A program made the translations under genes and the position numbers. Shown piece after piece: positions 1 through 8,790 of a DNA stretch of 64,000 nt. This DNA comes from Chitinophaga sp. sic0106 (lineage in GTDB: Bacteria; Bacteroidota; Bacteroidia; Chitinophagales; Chitinophagaceae), in contig NZ_JAHUWJ010000007.1 in assembly GCF_019219075.1 (NCBI RefSeq), forward strand, positions 124,001-188,000, given 5' to 3'. The notes beneath the pieces are model-generated. The model was not told where the DNA came from and did not search any database. It saw only the letters and a program-made list of their open reading frames with translations. Every line of letters starts with the position of its first letter. The first letter of the stretch is position 1.

Positions 1-1743
1 CTGTATCGGTGAAAAGTCGGCCAGACCGCTGCCGGCGATAATTCCGATAGTATTGGAAGCCGTTGGATAGTCGGCATTGCTGTATTTGTTGATGCCGCCC
101 GGTGCGAACGACATAAACTGGATCTGATCATTCTTATACGTGGTAGGTTTCAGCCATACTTTCACGCCGTTGCTAAGCGTGAGCTGCTCTGCGCCTACCG
201 TCGGAATCTTCGTACGGGAAACAATCTTGCCGCCCGCCGGCACTTTGCTCAGCAGCACATCGTTGGCCGCTACTTCTTTATATTGCTGCAAAGAGGAAGC
301 TCCTACTTTCGCCAGCCATCCTGCTACAGCGGCGCTATCCGGAAGGTTTGCCTTTTCCCGCTCCGGCCCGGCTACAAAAATATCACGGTTAGTAGATGCG
401 ATGTATTGACGCGCCACCTCCTGTATATCAGCCAGGTTAATGGCCGGCATTTCCTTCTTCATAAAATTATACTCCCATTCGAAACCCGGTGTAGCCGCAC
501 CTTGCAGGAAGTGCTGCTGGTATTCTGCCACATAGCTGCTGGATGGTGTTTTGCTGACTTCCTTCCTCGCCTTTTCCAGGTTAGTCATGTAACCGGTTTT
601 GGCTCTGTCCAGCTCCTGTTGCGTAAAACCATAACGTTTCACCTGCTCCATCTGCGACCATGCCATTTCAAAAGCTTCCTCCAGCTTGCCCGGCTTGGCG
701 GTAACAGAAAATCCAAACTGCTCCAGCCCGCCGGTAAGATTGCCAATGCCTGCCTTAACACCCAGGAACGGCAGATTTGCCTGCTGACTCAACTCACTCA
801 GCCGGTAGGCCATCATCTGGTTAAACAAGCCCCGTTTCACGGCATTGAGGTAATCGGTGGTGGTCTTCAGCTCCGTGCCTGGATGCTTTACCAGTATTTC
901 CAGCTGAGTAGCCGTAATTTCAGGATCTGTCATGCGCAGCCACTGGTTTTTACCCGTCAGCTGAATGGTATAGTCAGGTCTGGGACGGGCATTCTCCGGG
1001 TTTTTAAGACTGGCAAACTGTTGCTTTACCTGTTGCTCTACCTGGTCAGGATTAATGTCTCCCACTATAATCAAAGCCTGTAAATCCGGCCTGTACCAGT
1101 CATGGTAAAAACGTCGTATAGCCGCTACCGGGAATGTTTTCAGGATAGTATCCGTACCAATCGGTGAGCGGTAGGTATACTTTGAATTATTTAAAATAAC
1201 CGGCATTGTTTTTTCCTGTAGTCTTGCGCCCAGTCCCTCTCTCAATCGTTTTTCCTCCAGGATAACACCGCGCTCCTTATTGATATCGTCCGTTTCCAAC
1301 AGCGCGCCCTGTGCCCAGTCGCGCATAATTTCAATGCCTTTGGTTACCAGGGCAGGGTTATTGGTAGGGATCGGCAGCTGGTACACCGTTTCATCGTAGG
1401 AAGTGTAGGCATTCAGGTCCGCCCCGAATCGTACCCCCACTTTCTGCAAATAGTCCACCAGCTCATTTTTAGGAAAATGAGTAGTGCCATTGAAGTTCAT
1501 GTGCTCCATGAAATGCGCCAGTCCTTGCTGGTCGTCATCTTCCAGGATTGATCCCACCTTGTTTACCAGGTAGAACAGCGCCCGCTGCTGCGGCTCCGCA
1601 TTCTTACGGATATAGTAGGTAAATCCATTTGGCAGCCGGCCTGTACGCACAGCAGTATCCAGCGGAATCACCTGCGCAGTGGCGGTATGTATTGCGGCAG
1701 ACACCAGCATGAGCACAGCGGCTGCCTTATAACGTTTATGCAT
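1..1743 (-). CDS. M16 family zinc metallopeptidase, 3' end outside window
   Basis: This is an exported peptidase of the pitrilysin/insulinase (M16) family, which degrades peptides inside a clam-shaped chamber. About 581 codons are visible; the C-terminus lies before base 1. The N-terminus (MHKRYKAAAVLMLVSAA) is a signal peptide ending near TATAQ, so the protein acts in the periplasm. The inverted zinc motif HFMEH is at residues 77-81, and the downstream ERGVILEE segment fits the third zinc ligand of the family. The start is the ATG at 1743, just 14 bp after the stop of the MutS-like gene, so it looks like the last gene of the ABC/MutS run. M16 proteins of this type are usually about 900 residues with two similar halves, so roughly a third is missing here. 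The family call is firm; the substrate is unknown. Confidence 0.9.
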   Translation of the reverse strand, partial: MHKRYKAAAVLMLVSAAIHTATAQVIPLDTAVRTGRLPNGFTYYIRKNAEPQQRALFYLVNKVGSILEDDDQQGLAHFMEHMNFNGTTHFPKNELVDYLQKVGVRFGADLNAYTSYDETVYQLPIPTNNPALVTKGIEIMRDWAQGALLETDDINKERGVILEEKRLREGLGARLQEKTMPVILNNSKYTYRSPIGTDTILKTFPVAAIRRFYHDWYRPDLQALIIVGDINPDQVEQQVKQQFASLKNPENARPRPDYTIQLTGKNQWLRMTDPEITATQLEILVKHPGTELKTTTDYLNAVKRGLFNQMMAYRLSELSQQANLPFLGVKAGIGNLTGGLEQFGFSVTAKPGKLEEAFEMAWSQMEQVKRYGFTQQELDRAKTGYMTNLEKARKEVSKTPSSSYVAEYQQHFLQGAATPGFEWEYNFMKKEMPAINLADIQEVARQYIASTNRDIFVAGPEREKANLPDSAAVAGWLAKVGASSLQQYKEVAANDVLLSKVPAGGKIVSRTKIPTVGAEQLTLSNGVKVWLKPTTYKNDQIQFMSFAPGGINKYSNADYPTASNTIGIIAGSGLADFSPIQ

Positions 1744-1757
1744 ATACGTTTTATATT

Positions 1758-3071
1758 TTATAACATTTGCAGAATACCTTCATTCTCGATAATGATCATC
1801 CCCTGTCGGTCAGTAGTGATACCTGTTTCCAGCCTGTAGGTGTAGGTGGGCACGTGCGCTTTCATCACGGTGGGCAGGAAGCGGAACTGTATCTGATCGC
1901 CCGCTTTCATCAGTTCATGCCCCACTTCGAAGATATGCGTGGAAATGATAAAGAAGCAATCCCGAAAGGATGTAAAGGCCGATGTAACCGACAAAGTAGC
2001 ATCATAAGCATCTTTCACATTGGTACCTTTAAACAGCTCATCGAAAATGATGAAGAGAGATTTACCGGCAGCCACTTCTTCCGCTACCGTCTTCACTCGC
2101 AGTACCTCCGCATAAAAATGGCTATACCCTTTGTTGATATCGTCGGGTACGTTTACCGAAGAATAAATGCCATCCAATACAGAAAAGCGCAGGTTTTTAG
2201 CCGCCACCGGGAAACCCATATGCGCCAGGTAAACCATGATACCAGCGGACTTCATCAGGGTGGACTTACCAGCCATATTAGCACCGGTTAAAAACAGCAC
2301 ATTACTGGCACCACTAAACGTCAGCTGATTACCCACCGCTTTTGCCAATCCGGGATGCCTGATTTCTTCGGCAGCAATGGTGTTATGCGATTTTGGCAAC
2401 GCCACACCATAGGAGAAACCACTGTCACGTGCAACCCTGGCTACCGCTATATACAAGTCAAGTTCATAGGTAAGCGCCAGCATATTTTTCAACTGCTCCC
2501 GGAAAACACCGGTCAGCAGATGGTGTAGTTTAACCATTTGGGAGAAGGAAATATCCCCGGAAGTAAGGCCCTGCAGCCGGCTGTCCTGCACTACATTCCT
2601 CACGACCACTACCCATTTTTCCCAGGGGGAATTTTTGTCCCATCCATTATTTTCGATTTGCACGAGCAGTGTTTTGCAAACCTGCAACACCGCCATGGTG
2701 CTGCTAATCCTTTCCTGCTCCTGCTGAAAAGCCTCGTCACGCAACAACATTCCGGCTATCTTCTTTCTGCCCACATGCAGGAACGATAGCAGCCGGTTAC
2801 TATCTGCCCCTTCTTCTACATACGCCTCCATTTTATCCAGCGCAGCATCCTCAAACGGGAACTCCGCCGGATGTTGGGTAAAATATTGAAAAATAGCACT
2901 GCGGGTATTTATCTGACCGGCATCTGTCAAAGGTTGCTGAAACATGGCTTCCAGCAGCTTCTCCGCTCCTCTTGTTTTCACCTGGTTAAACAGGCTGAAC
3001 ACCGAATGGGGATTGTATTTCCCGAGCAATGATAAATCGTCCAGTGTTTGTTTATCAGCAATAAAGCTCAT
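1758..3071 (-). CDS. MutS-like ATPase, second of a tandem pair
   Basis: A MutS-family ATPase of about 437 residues that holds only the lever/core region (domain III) and the ATPase domain (V). The mismatch-reading domain I and connector domain II of true MutS (about 850 residues) are absent. Walker A is GANMAGKST at residues 263-271 and the Walker B region is FIIFDELFKGTNVKDAY, followed by a STH motif typical of MutS. I start it at the ATG at 3071 (MSFIADKQTL), not at an in-frame ATG at 3122, because the paralogue upstream begins MSLMTDKQTL and an AAGGAA sequence precedes 3071. It lies 10 bp after that paralogue and 14 bp before the M16 gene. The two may form a heterodimer. A role in mismatch repair is unlikely without domain I; the actual substrate is unknown. 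Confidence 0.85.
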   Translation of the reverse strand: MSFIADKQTLDDLSLLGKYNPHSVFSLFNQVKTRGAEKLLEAMFQQPLTDAGQINTRSAIFQYFTQHPAEFPFEDAALDKMEAYVEEGADSNRLLSFLHVGRKKIAGMLLRDEAFQQEQERISSTMAVLQVCKTLLVQIENNGWDKNSPWEKWVVVVRNVVQDSRLQGLTSGDISFSQMVKLHHLLTGVFREQLKNMLALTYELDLYIAVARVARDSGFSYGVALPKSHNTIAAEEIRHPGLAKAVGNQLTFSGASNVLFLTGANMAGKSTLMKSAGIMVYLAHMGFPVAAKNLRFSVLDGIYSSVNVPDDINKGYSHFYAEVLRVKTVAEEVAAGKSLFIIFDELFKGTNVKDAYDATLSVTSAFTSFRDCFFIISTHIFEVGHELMKAGDQIQFRFLPTVMKAHVPTYTYRLETGITTDRQGMIIIENEGILQML

Positions 3072-3081
3072 GGTAATTCCT

Positions 3082-4416
3082 TTATTGTTTTTTCGGGTTA
3101 AGAATATCCAGTATTCCTTCATTTTTAATAATCAGCATACCGTGCCTGTCCGCCGTAATACCGGAAGTCAGCTTGTGCGTGTATACGGGCCTGTTACCTT
3201 CCATTAACGTTGGCAGATATACGAAATTGATATTGCTGCATTGCTCTTTGAGTACCTCCCCGGCTTCAATGATGTGTGTGGACACCACAAACATACAGTT
3301 CTTCCTGCGGGCAATAGCGCTGGTTACCGCTATGGTAGCCTCATAGGCGTCTTTCACGTTGGTACCGCGAAACAGCTCATCGAAGATGACAAACAGGTAC
3401 TTATCCCGGCTCAGCTCCCGCGCAATATTTTTTATCCGCAATACCTCTGCGTAAAAGTGGCTGGCGCCCTGCGTGAGGTTGTCAGGCAAATTGATAGTAG
3501 TGAAAATACCATCTCTTACTGCAAACTCCATTTTGGAAGCAGGCACCGGAAAGCCCATCTGCCCCAGGAACATGGCTATCCCCAAGGCTTTCATGAAAGT
3601 GGATTTCCCAGCCATATTTGCACCGGTCAAAAAAATCACATTATCTGATAATGAAATTTTAATACTGTTTACTACGGGAGATGTAAGCGCTGGATGGTAA
3701 AAATCCTCGAGGGTGACCTGCTGCAGCGTTTTCTCCAGGGCTACCGGGAAAGTAAATTTCCGCGTAACGGCCACCTTCGCTACGGATAAGTAAACGTCTG
3801 CCAGGTACAGCTGGTGTAGCAATTGCTTCATCACATCCCGTTGCCGGAAGCGGAGTATTTTGTCGTACTCCGCTACCTTGGCAAATGATAATTTCTGTTT
3901 CACGGACTCCTGCAACAACGGTTGAATTTCTTCCAGTTGCAGCAGTGTATCCGCTACCGTTAGTTCGTTGTTATGCGGGATATTTTTAAGCCGCTCCCGT
4001 ATGGCACCGGCAAAGGATACTGTCGTCTGCAGAATTTTGATCAGACTTTCTACCCCTCTTTCAATACCCTTGTACGCGTTATCACCGGCGATGAGCTGGT
4101 TCAGCTTCCTGCCCAGCGAATCCTGCTGGTCGTTGAGGCGACTCCGCTCATCGGTGTTTTCCAGGTATTGCTCCGCCGCATCAAACCAGGTAACCTGGTA
4201 CGGGAAGGGTAATTCTTCCGCAGCAAAGGCGCGGATAACGCCGCTGCGGGCATTGATCGCCGCTACATCCGACAACGGATTACGGAACATTTCTTCCAGC
4301 AACTCCGCCGCTCCCCGTGTATAGGTATTATTGAAGATGGCGTATACCCCATCCGATCCCTGCTTACCAAAAATATTCAGGTCCGAAAGCGTTTGTTTAT
4401 CTGTCATTAAACTCAT
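3082..4416 (-). CDS. MutS-like ATPase, first of a tandem pair
   Basis: A 444-residue protein of the same build as the next gene: a MutS core/lever segment (motif TRGAAELLEEMFRNPLSD near residue 33) followed by the MutS ATPase domain. Walker A GANMAGKST is at residues 265-273, Walker B is FVIFDELFRGTNVKDAY, and a STHIIEAG segment follows. Domains I and II of MutS are missing. It begins 12 bp after the fused ABC permease gene and ends 10 bp before its paralogue, so all are probably on one transcript. The pair is clearly duplicated but well diverged, which suggests two retained and different roles. An ATG at 4407 could also serve as start. The family call is firm, the function is not known. Confidence 0.85.
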   Translation of the reverse strand: MSLMTDKQTLSDLNIFGKQGSDGVYAIFNNTYTRGAAELLEEMFRNPLSDVAAINARSGVIRAFAAEELPFPYQVTWFDAAEQYLENTDERSRLNDQQDSLGRKLNQLIAGDNAYKGIERGVESLIKILQTTVSFAGAIRERLKNIPHNNELTVADTLLQLEEIQPLLQESVKQKLSFAKVAEYDKILRFRQRDVMKQLLHQLYLADVYLSVAKVAVTRKFTFPVALEKTLQQVTLEDFYHPALTSPVVNSIKISLSDNVIFLTGANMAGKSTFMKALGIAMFLGQMGFPVPASKMEFAVRDGIFTTINLPDNLTQGASHFYAEVLRIKNIARELSRDKYLFVIFDELFRGTNVKDAYEATIAVTSAIARRKNCMFVVSTHIIEAGEVLKEQCSNINFVYLPTLMEGNRPVYTHKLTSGITADRHGMLIIKNEGILDILNPKKQ

Positions 4417-4428
4417 ACCGCAAGCGAT

Positions 4429-6732
4429 TTATTTTCTTTTTCTTCTGATGAGCAAGATGGTGCTACCGATCAGCAGGAGTCCCGGAATAACATACATCAG
4501 TCCGCACTTCACTACTTTCAGGCTGGTTTTGGTGAGGGTGGTTTCGTTGTCGGAAGAGCGTGGGCGACTTACATCTACCGGAACGGTGCCGTACGACAGC
4601 CAGCCGAATGTACCCGGAATGAGGGAGAAGTTGGCCGCGCCGTATCTTCTGATCGGTGGCGTCATTCCGCCGTTACTGATGCAATCAGCATCTCCCAAAA
4701 CCATAATACGCTGTTCTTTATTACCTACTTTCCTGGTAAGTGCCAGTGCAGTTACAAAGCTATCCAAACGCTCGCCGGCAGCAACATCCACAGTAGCCGA
4801 GTCATTTACAAAATCGATGGTATGCACCTCGTTCCAGGTTTTCATGGTATCAATGGTTTGCAGGATAGGCGTAGCAGTAAAGCCTTTATTTTCCGCCATT
4901 ACAAGGCCGGCTGATTTCACCATCCCCACATACTGATGACGTTCTATCATCGTTTCAAATACCTCTGAGACTTTTTTTGCCGCAGGGGTAGCCACGCACA
5001 TTACTACATTGGCTGCCACATCCTGTTTAGGCTGTACCAGCTGGCCCGGGATGGTTTTTACGCCAAACTGCGCAATAAATTCTTCCATCACCGTGGATCC
5101 TGGTTTCAGGGTCACCAACAGGTTACCGCCGGCAGCAATGTAAGCGTCAATTTTCTTTTTCACTACGGAGTCCATGGCGTCTTTCATATCTGCAATCACA
5201 ATCACATCTACTCCTTTTGGAATTTCCTTGTTGCCGGAAAGGTCAAGTGTTTCCACATCGCAGCCCTGGTTGGTCAATGCATAACGGAAGGTTTTTACAG
5301 AGGAAAACAGGGTATAGTCCTTTATGCGATCTCCCGCTATAGTTCTCTCTCCCTGGCCGCCGAGGAAGCCTATCCTGGGCAGCTTCATCACCATACGTTT
5401 GAACATGGCGGATACTTCTGCCTCATTCGGGAATTTGAACATATCATCGTAAATCCTTAACCAGGCCTTCTGTCCGTTTTCTCTTTCCACCAGGCGTACA
5501 AAGGTGTTTCCTTCGTCGGTCAGGTTTACCTGCTTTTTAATTTGCTCCGGAGTCAGGAACATATCAAAATCCAGGTCCCGCAGTTCTGCCTCTTTACGTG
5601 CCATTTCCGCCAGGGTTTTACCTTTATATACGAAATCGAGGCGTGGGTTGTTACTAGGCTTATCGTAGTAATAAACGTATTTGAGTTTTGTTTCCGGCTT
5701 GAAACGGATGTATTGTTTCAGGCGCTGTTTATCTTCATTCACCTGGCTGGGGATACCGTTGTAATATTCTCTGTCCAGCAGGTTTACATAAGTGGTAATG
5801 GTTAACCCGCCAGTGAGCTGATGCATGATTGCCTGGCTGTTTGGCGTGAGTGTATTACGTTTGGTTTCGGATGCGTCATAATAAGCCATCAGCATGGGTC
5901 TGGAAGTAGCATATCCCAGCATCATGGCCGCCACCACTACCAGGCTGTACTTGCCCCAAACGATAGCGAAGCGCTGGTGGGTGCGGTTAGCCTGCAATTT
6001 CTGAATGCTCAGCGTCAGGAACATCATGATTACAATCACGAAGTATAACACATCTTCACTGTTGATCAATCCAAGAATCATTTCATTACAGCGGCCGGAG
6101 ATGGACAGCCAGTAGGTGATATCCCGTACAAAGCTGATATCCTGCCATACCTGGTTCATGTAACTGAGGGCTGCCAGCAGCACCAGCGTTCCCAGTGCAG
6201 CTACTACCTGGTAGGAAGTGAGGCACGACATAAACAGGCCAATGGCTGAATAGGCACACATCAGCAGGTAAATGGCCAGCAATCCGGAAAGTACCGAAGG
6301 CAGATCAAAATGATCCACATAAAACATCCCGATCACTACATATACCAGGATCACTGCCAGCAGCAACCCGCTGTAGATCATCATGGCCAGGAACTTTCCA
6401 CGGATAATCTGGGAAGAAGTAACGGGAGAGGAATATAATAGTTTGATGGAACCACTGCTGAATTCACGGCTCATCAGTCCCATCGTTAGTAAAGGCATAT
6501 ACAGGTAGAGGTACTTTTGTACCGCAGGCAGCAGCCCCATCTGGCCGGCGAATATATTGGCTGTGATGAAGGAATTCCCAAATCCTATGTTTTGTGCATG
6601 CAGCACTTCTTTCAGCAGTCCGGCAAATACCATCCCCGTCTGAAAGGCGAATACGACCAGGATCATCCAGGCTATGGGCGAATAGAAGAGGGTAAATAAT
6701 TCAGCCTTGGCGATTTTATAAACACGTCTCAT
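4429..6732 (-). CDS. ABC-2 permease fused to GldG-like auxiliary domain
   Basis: A 767-residue inner-membrane protein that joins an ABC-2 type permease (residues about 1-250, six hydrophobic segments, the family of GldF/NosY) to a GldG-like periplasmic auxiliary domain (about 265-735) closed by a C-terminal membrane anchor (LMYVIPGLLLIG) and an RRKRK tail. In Flavobacterium gliding loci GldF and GldG are separate proteins working with the ATPase GldA; here they are one polypeptide. The ATPase gene lies 21 bp upstream on the same strand and the first MutS-like gene 12 bp downstream. The complex probably uses ATP hydrolysis to act on the cell envelope, but its substrate cannot be read from sequence. 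Such fusions occur widely in Bacteroidota outside gliding loci, so gliding is not implied. Confidence 0.85.
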   Translation of the reverse strand: MRRVYKIAKAELFTLFYSPIAWMILVVFAFQTGMVFAGLLKEVLHAQNIGFGNSFITANIFAGQMGLLPAVQKYLYLYMPLLTMGLMSREFSSGSIKLLYSSPVTSSQIIRGKFLAMMIYSGLLLAVILVYVVIGMFYVDHFDLPSVLSGLLAIYLLMCAYSAIGLFMSCLTSYQVVAALGTLVLLAALSYMNQVWQDISFVRDITYWLSISGRCNEMILGLINSEDVLYFVIVIMMFLTLSIQKLQANRTHQRFAIVWGKYSLVVVAAMMLGYATSRPMLMAYYDASETKRNTLTPNSQAIMHQLTGGLTITTYVNLLDREYYNGIPSQVNEDKQRLKQYIRFKPETKLKYVYYYDKPSNNPRLDFVYKGKTLAEMARKEAELRDLDFDMFLTPEQIKKQVNLTDEGNTFVRLVERENGQKAWLRIYDDMFKFPNEAEVSAMFKRMVMKLPRIGFLGGQGERTIAGDRIKDYTLFSSVKTFRYALTNQGCDVETLDLSGNKEIPKGVDVIVIADMKDAMDSVVKKKIDAYIAAGGNLLVTLKPGSTVMEEFIAQFGVKTIPGQLVQPKQDVAANVVMCVATPAAKKVSEVFETMIERHQYVGMVKSAGLVMAENKGFTATPILQTIDTMKTWNEVHTIDFVNDSATVDVAAGERLDSFVTALALTRKVGNKEQRIMVLGDADCISNGGMTPPIRRYGAANFSLIPGTFGWLSYGTVPVDVSRPRSSDNETTLTKTSLKVVKCGLMYVIPGLLLIGSTILLIRRKRK

Positions 6733-6753
6733 GAAATATTTTTTATCAGGTTT

Positions 6754-7683
6754 TTATTTGTTGGTTTTCTTGGACAACCTGGCGAATACTGCATCCAGGG
6801 AGCTCTTTTCTACCACGAGCTCCATCAGTCCCCAGTCGTTTTTCACACTTTCAGCAGCAATGCGCTGTGCGGTTTTCTTTTCTCCGTCGTACCCCAGGCG
6901 GAAACGGTATGGTGTAAGCTGCTCTACAGATTTGATTCCTTCCTGAGCCATCAGTACTTCATTTAATGGCGGTGAATCCAGAGTAATCACCAGCGTATTG
7001 GGTTCTATATAGTTGTTAAACATCTCCAGGGAGCCGGAAAACACCATCTGCCCTTCTTCGATCATTTTGATCTCGCGGCAGGTAGCCTGTACTTCGGTGA
7101 GGATATGGGTAGAGAGTAATACAGCACGATCAGTAGAGATGTGCTTGATCAGGTTGCGCACTTCTACAATCTGGTTGGGATCCAGGCCATTGGTGGGCTC
7201 ATCCAGCACTACAAATTTCGGATTATGTACAATGGCTTGTGCAATGCCCACGCGCTGCTGATAACCACCGGAAAGGTTGCGTAATAAACGATCGCGGAAA
7301 TGCGCTACACCACAGCGCTCCAGCGCATCGGCCACAGATTTCTTTACCTGCGATTTTTCTACCATGCGGAGGTCGGCGCAGTAGGTCAGGTATTCTTCCA
7401 CGGTGAAATCATAATGCAGTGGTAGCTTCTGCGGCATGAAGCCTATATTTCGTTTAGCCGCCACCGGGTTATCTTTCAGGTTAACACCGGCGATGAATAC
7501 CTCGCCTTTGGTCTGTTTTAATACACCACAAATAATGTTCATGGTGGTGGACTTACCAGCTCCGTTAGATCCTAGCAGGCCAACAACGCCCTGACCGCTG
7601 ATCTCAAAATTTATATCTCTTACCGCCCATTGAGCCGCATAGCGGTGAGACAAGTTTTCAACTTTTACGATGGTGTTTTCCAT
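6754..7683 (-). CDS. ABC transporter ATP-binding protein, GldA-like
   Basis: A 309-residue ABC ATPase, the motor for the fused permease encoded 21 bp downstream. Walker A GSNGAGKST lies near residues 38-46, the signature is LSGGYQQR, Walker B is FVVLDEPTNGLDP, and the switch histidine is in LLSTHIL. The roughly 100-residue C-terminal extension after the ATPase core is usual for GldA/NatA-type proteins that pair with ABC-2 permeases. It is the first gene of the five-gene run; 150 bp separate it from the end of the first SusC/SusD locus, enough for its own promoter, though I see no exact TAnnTTTG there. Confidence 0.9.
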   Translation of the reverse strand: MENTIVKVENLSHRYAAQWAVRDINFEISGQGVVGLLGSNGAGKSTTMNIICGVLKQTKGEVFIAGVNLKDNPVAAKRNIGFMPQKLPLHYDFTVEEYLTYCADLRMVEKSQVKKSVADALERCGVAHFRDRLLRNLSGGYQQRVGIAQAIVHNPKFVVLDEPTNGLDPNQIVEVRNLIKHISTDRAVLLSTHILTEVQATCREIKMIEEGQMVFSGSLEMFNNYIEPNTLVITLDSPPLNEVLMAQEGIKSVEQLTPYRFRLGYDGEKKTAQRIAAESVKNDWGLMELVVEKSSLDAVFARLSKKTNK

Positions 7684-7782
7684 TCATTACGGATTGTTTA
7701 TTCAATAAAATAGCAGGTATAGGCAGGGCCTACACATTGCTGATGTGTTTTTTTAAGATGCAGGGAATCAGGTGGCGACCCG

Positions 7783-7821
7783 CTTTTCAATCCCGGGGGC
7801 AGTACGCCCCCGGGTGAAAAG
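7783..7821 (-). terminator. strong hairpin closing the first SusC/SusD operon
   Basis: A 9-bp perfect GC-only stem (CCCGGGGGC at 7792-7800, GCCCCCGGG at 7806-7814, loop AGTAC) is extended by a second paired arm (CTTTTCA 7783-7789 with TGAAAAG 7815-7821). It lies 12-50 bp beyond the lipoprotein stop. There is no T-run on either strand, so it may stop transcription poorly and could instead protect the 3' end of the mRNA. Confidence 0.55.
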
Positions 7822-7832
7822 GATAGTCAGGA

Positions 7833-8765
7833 TTAATAGGTCGCATTCGCAATAGCGCGAACATCAATATTGTACGCGGACTTAAAATAGGCAACTAACA
7901 AATCGAACTTCTGCTTGATCAGCGGGTATTTCAGGTACGCCGCCATCTGCGCATCTGTGCGGGTGGTCAGATGCAGGATATAAGCATTGGCATCCGTAGG
8001 CTGTGCCGTGCCCCAGGAATAGGTACCGTAATACCATTCTGAAGCAGCACCGGACACGGGATTGTAACTACCTGGCAGGAACCCGCGCTGGCGGAAAGCC
8101 TCCAGGTTCGCCGGATTATTGATCGCATTGATCGGGTACGCCGGTGCGGTTACATAGTCCGTGAGCTTGTAAAAAGACGCTGGTATTTCCACAATTTTAT
8201 TTTGGAGGTAATAGGCCCAGATAGCGCTCGTCAGCACGTTCTTACGCTTCACCTTATCGGCCGGCGTCATTCTGCGCAGGGAGTCGTTCATACCGGCAAA
8301 GCAGATAGCTTTATCTATCACCTTATAGTCGGAATATAAATATTGCATGTTGGGTGGATAGCCCGGGCCGCGATTGGTTTTAATGGTATCGGCCAGCAGC
8401 ACCCGGTAAGGGATGCCCTGTGCTTTTTTGAATGATTCCGGCAGGAATTTCAGCCAAACGTCGTCCAGGAAGGTCAGCATATCCATTACATATTCCGGCT
8501 TACCTAATACGGCCGTATCTATCTTGGAAGCGCTGCCGCCTGTGGAGGGTACCCATACAAAATCCTTTTGGGTAAATACATAAAGGAAGTAAGAGCCATA
8601 GGTGTTATATAGCTGTTGGATCTTATCGTTGGCCGCTGCCGGGGCATTGCCCTGTGGCAGCGTATAGTCGTGCTCCAGCTCTGCCGGAGGTCCTATTTTT
8701 TCGTCTTTCTTACAGGCGAAAAGCATCATACTACAGATACAACTGATTATAAATGTATGCTTCAT
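7833..8765 (-). CDS. SusC/D-associated zinc-metallohydrolase-like lipoprotein lacking HExxH
   Basis: A 310-residue lipoprotein: signal peptide with lipobox LFAC (Cys near residue 18), so probably anchored at the outer membrane. Its layout (lipoprotein directly after susD, a QNK-x-PASFYKLTDY block, a C-terminal LIKQKFDLLVAYFK stretch) matches the family of substrate-import-associated zinc metallohydrolase lipoproteins. In that family an HExxH motif stands just before the QNK block; here the corresponding stretch reads TSAIWAYYLQNK, with no His or Glu. If the family call is right, the protein has lost zinc catalysis and may only bind substrate. I use the ATG at 8765 (MKHTF), which opens the signal peptide; an ATG at 8801 would overlap the susD stop. 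It lies 25 bp after susD. Confidence 0.65.
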   Translation of the reverse strand: MKHTFIISCICSMMLFACKKDEKIGPPAELEHDYTLPQGNAPAAANDKIQQLYNTYGSYFLYVFTQKDFVWVPSTGGSASKIDTAVLGKPEYVMDMLTFLDDVWLKFLPESFKKAQGIPYRVLLADTIKTNRGPGYPPNMQYLYSDYKVIDKAICFAGMNDSLRRMTPADKVKRKNVLTSAIWAYYLQNKIVEIPASFYKLTDYVTAPAYPINAINNPANLEAFRQRGFLPGSYNPVSGAASEWYYGTYSWGTAQPTDANAYILHLTTRTDAQMAAYLKYPLIKQKFDLLVAYFKSAYNIDVRAIANATY

Positions 8766-8790
8766 GTGATGATATATTGCTTGTGAGTAA

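Noticed and set aside
1758..4416. Genuine MutS or MutS2 mismatch/recombination proteins
   Set aside because: Both are about 440 residues, lack domains I and II of MutS, and show no Smr nuclease domain as in MutS2.
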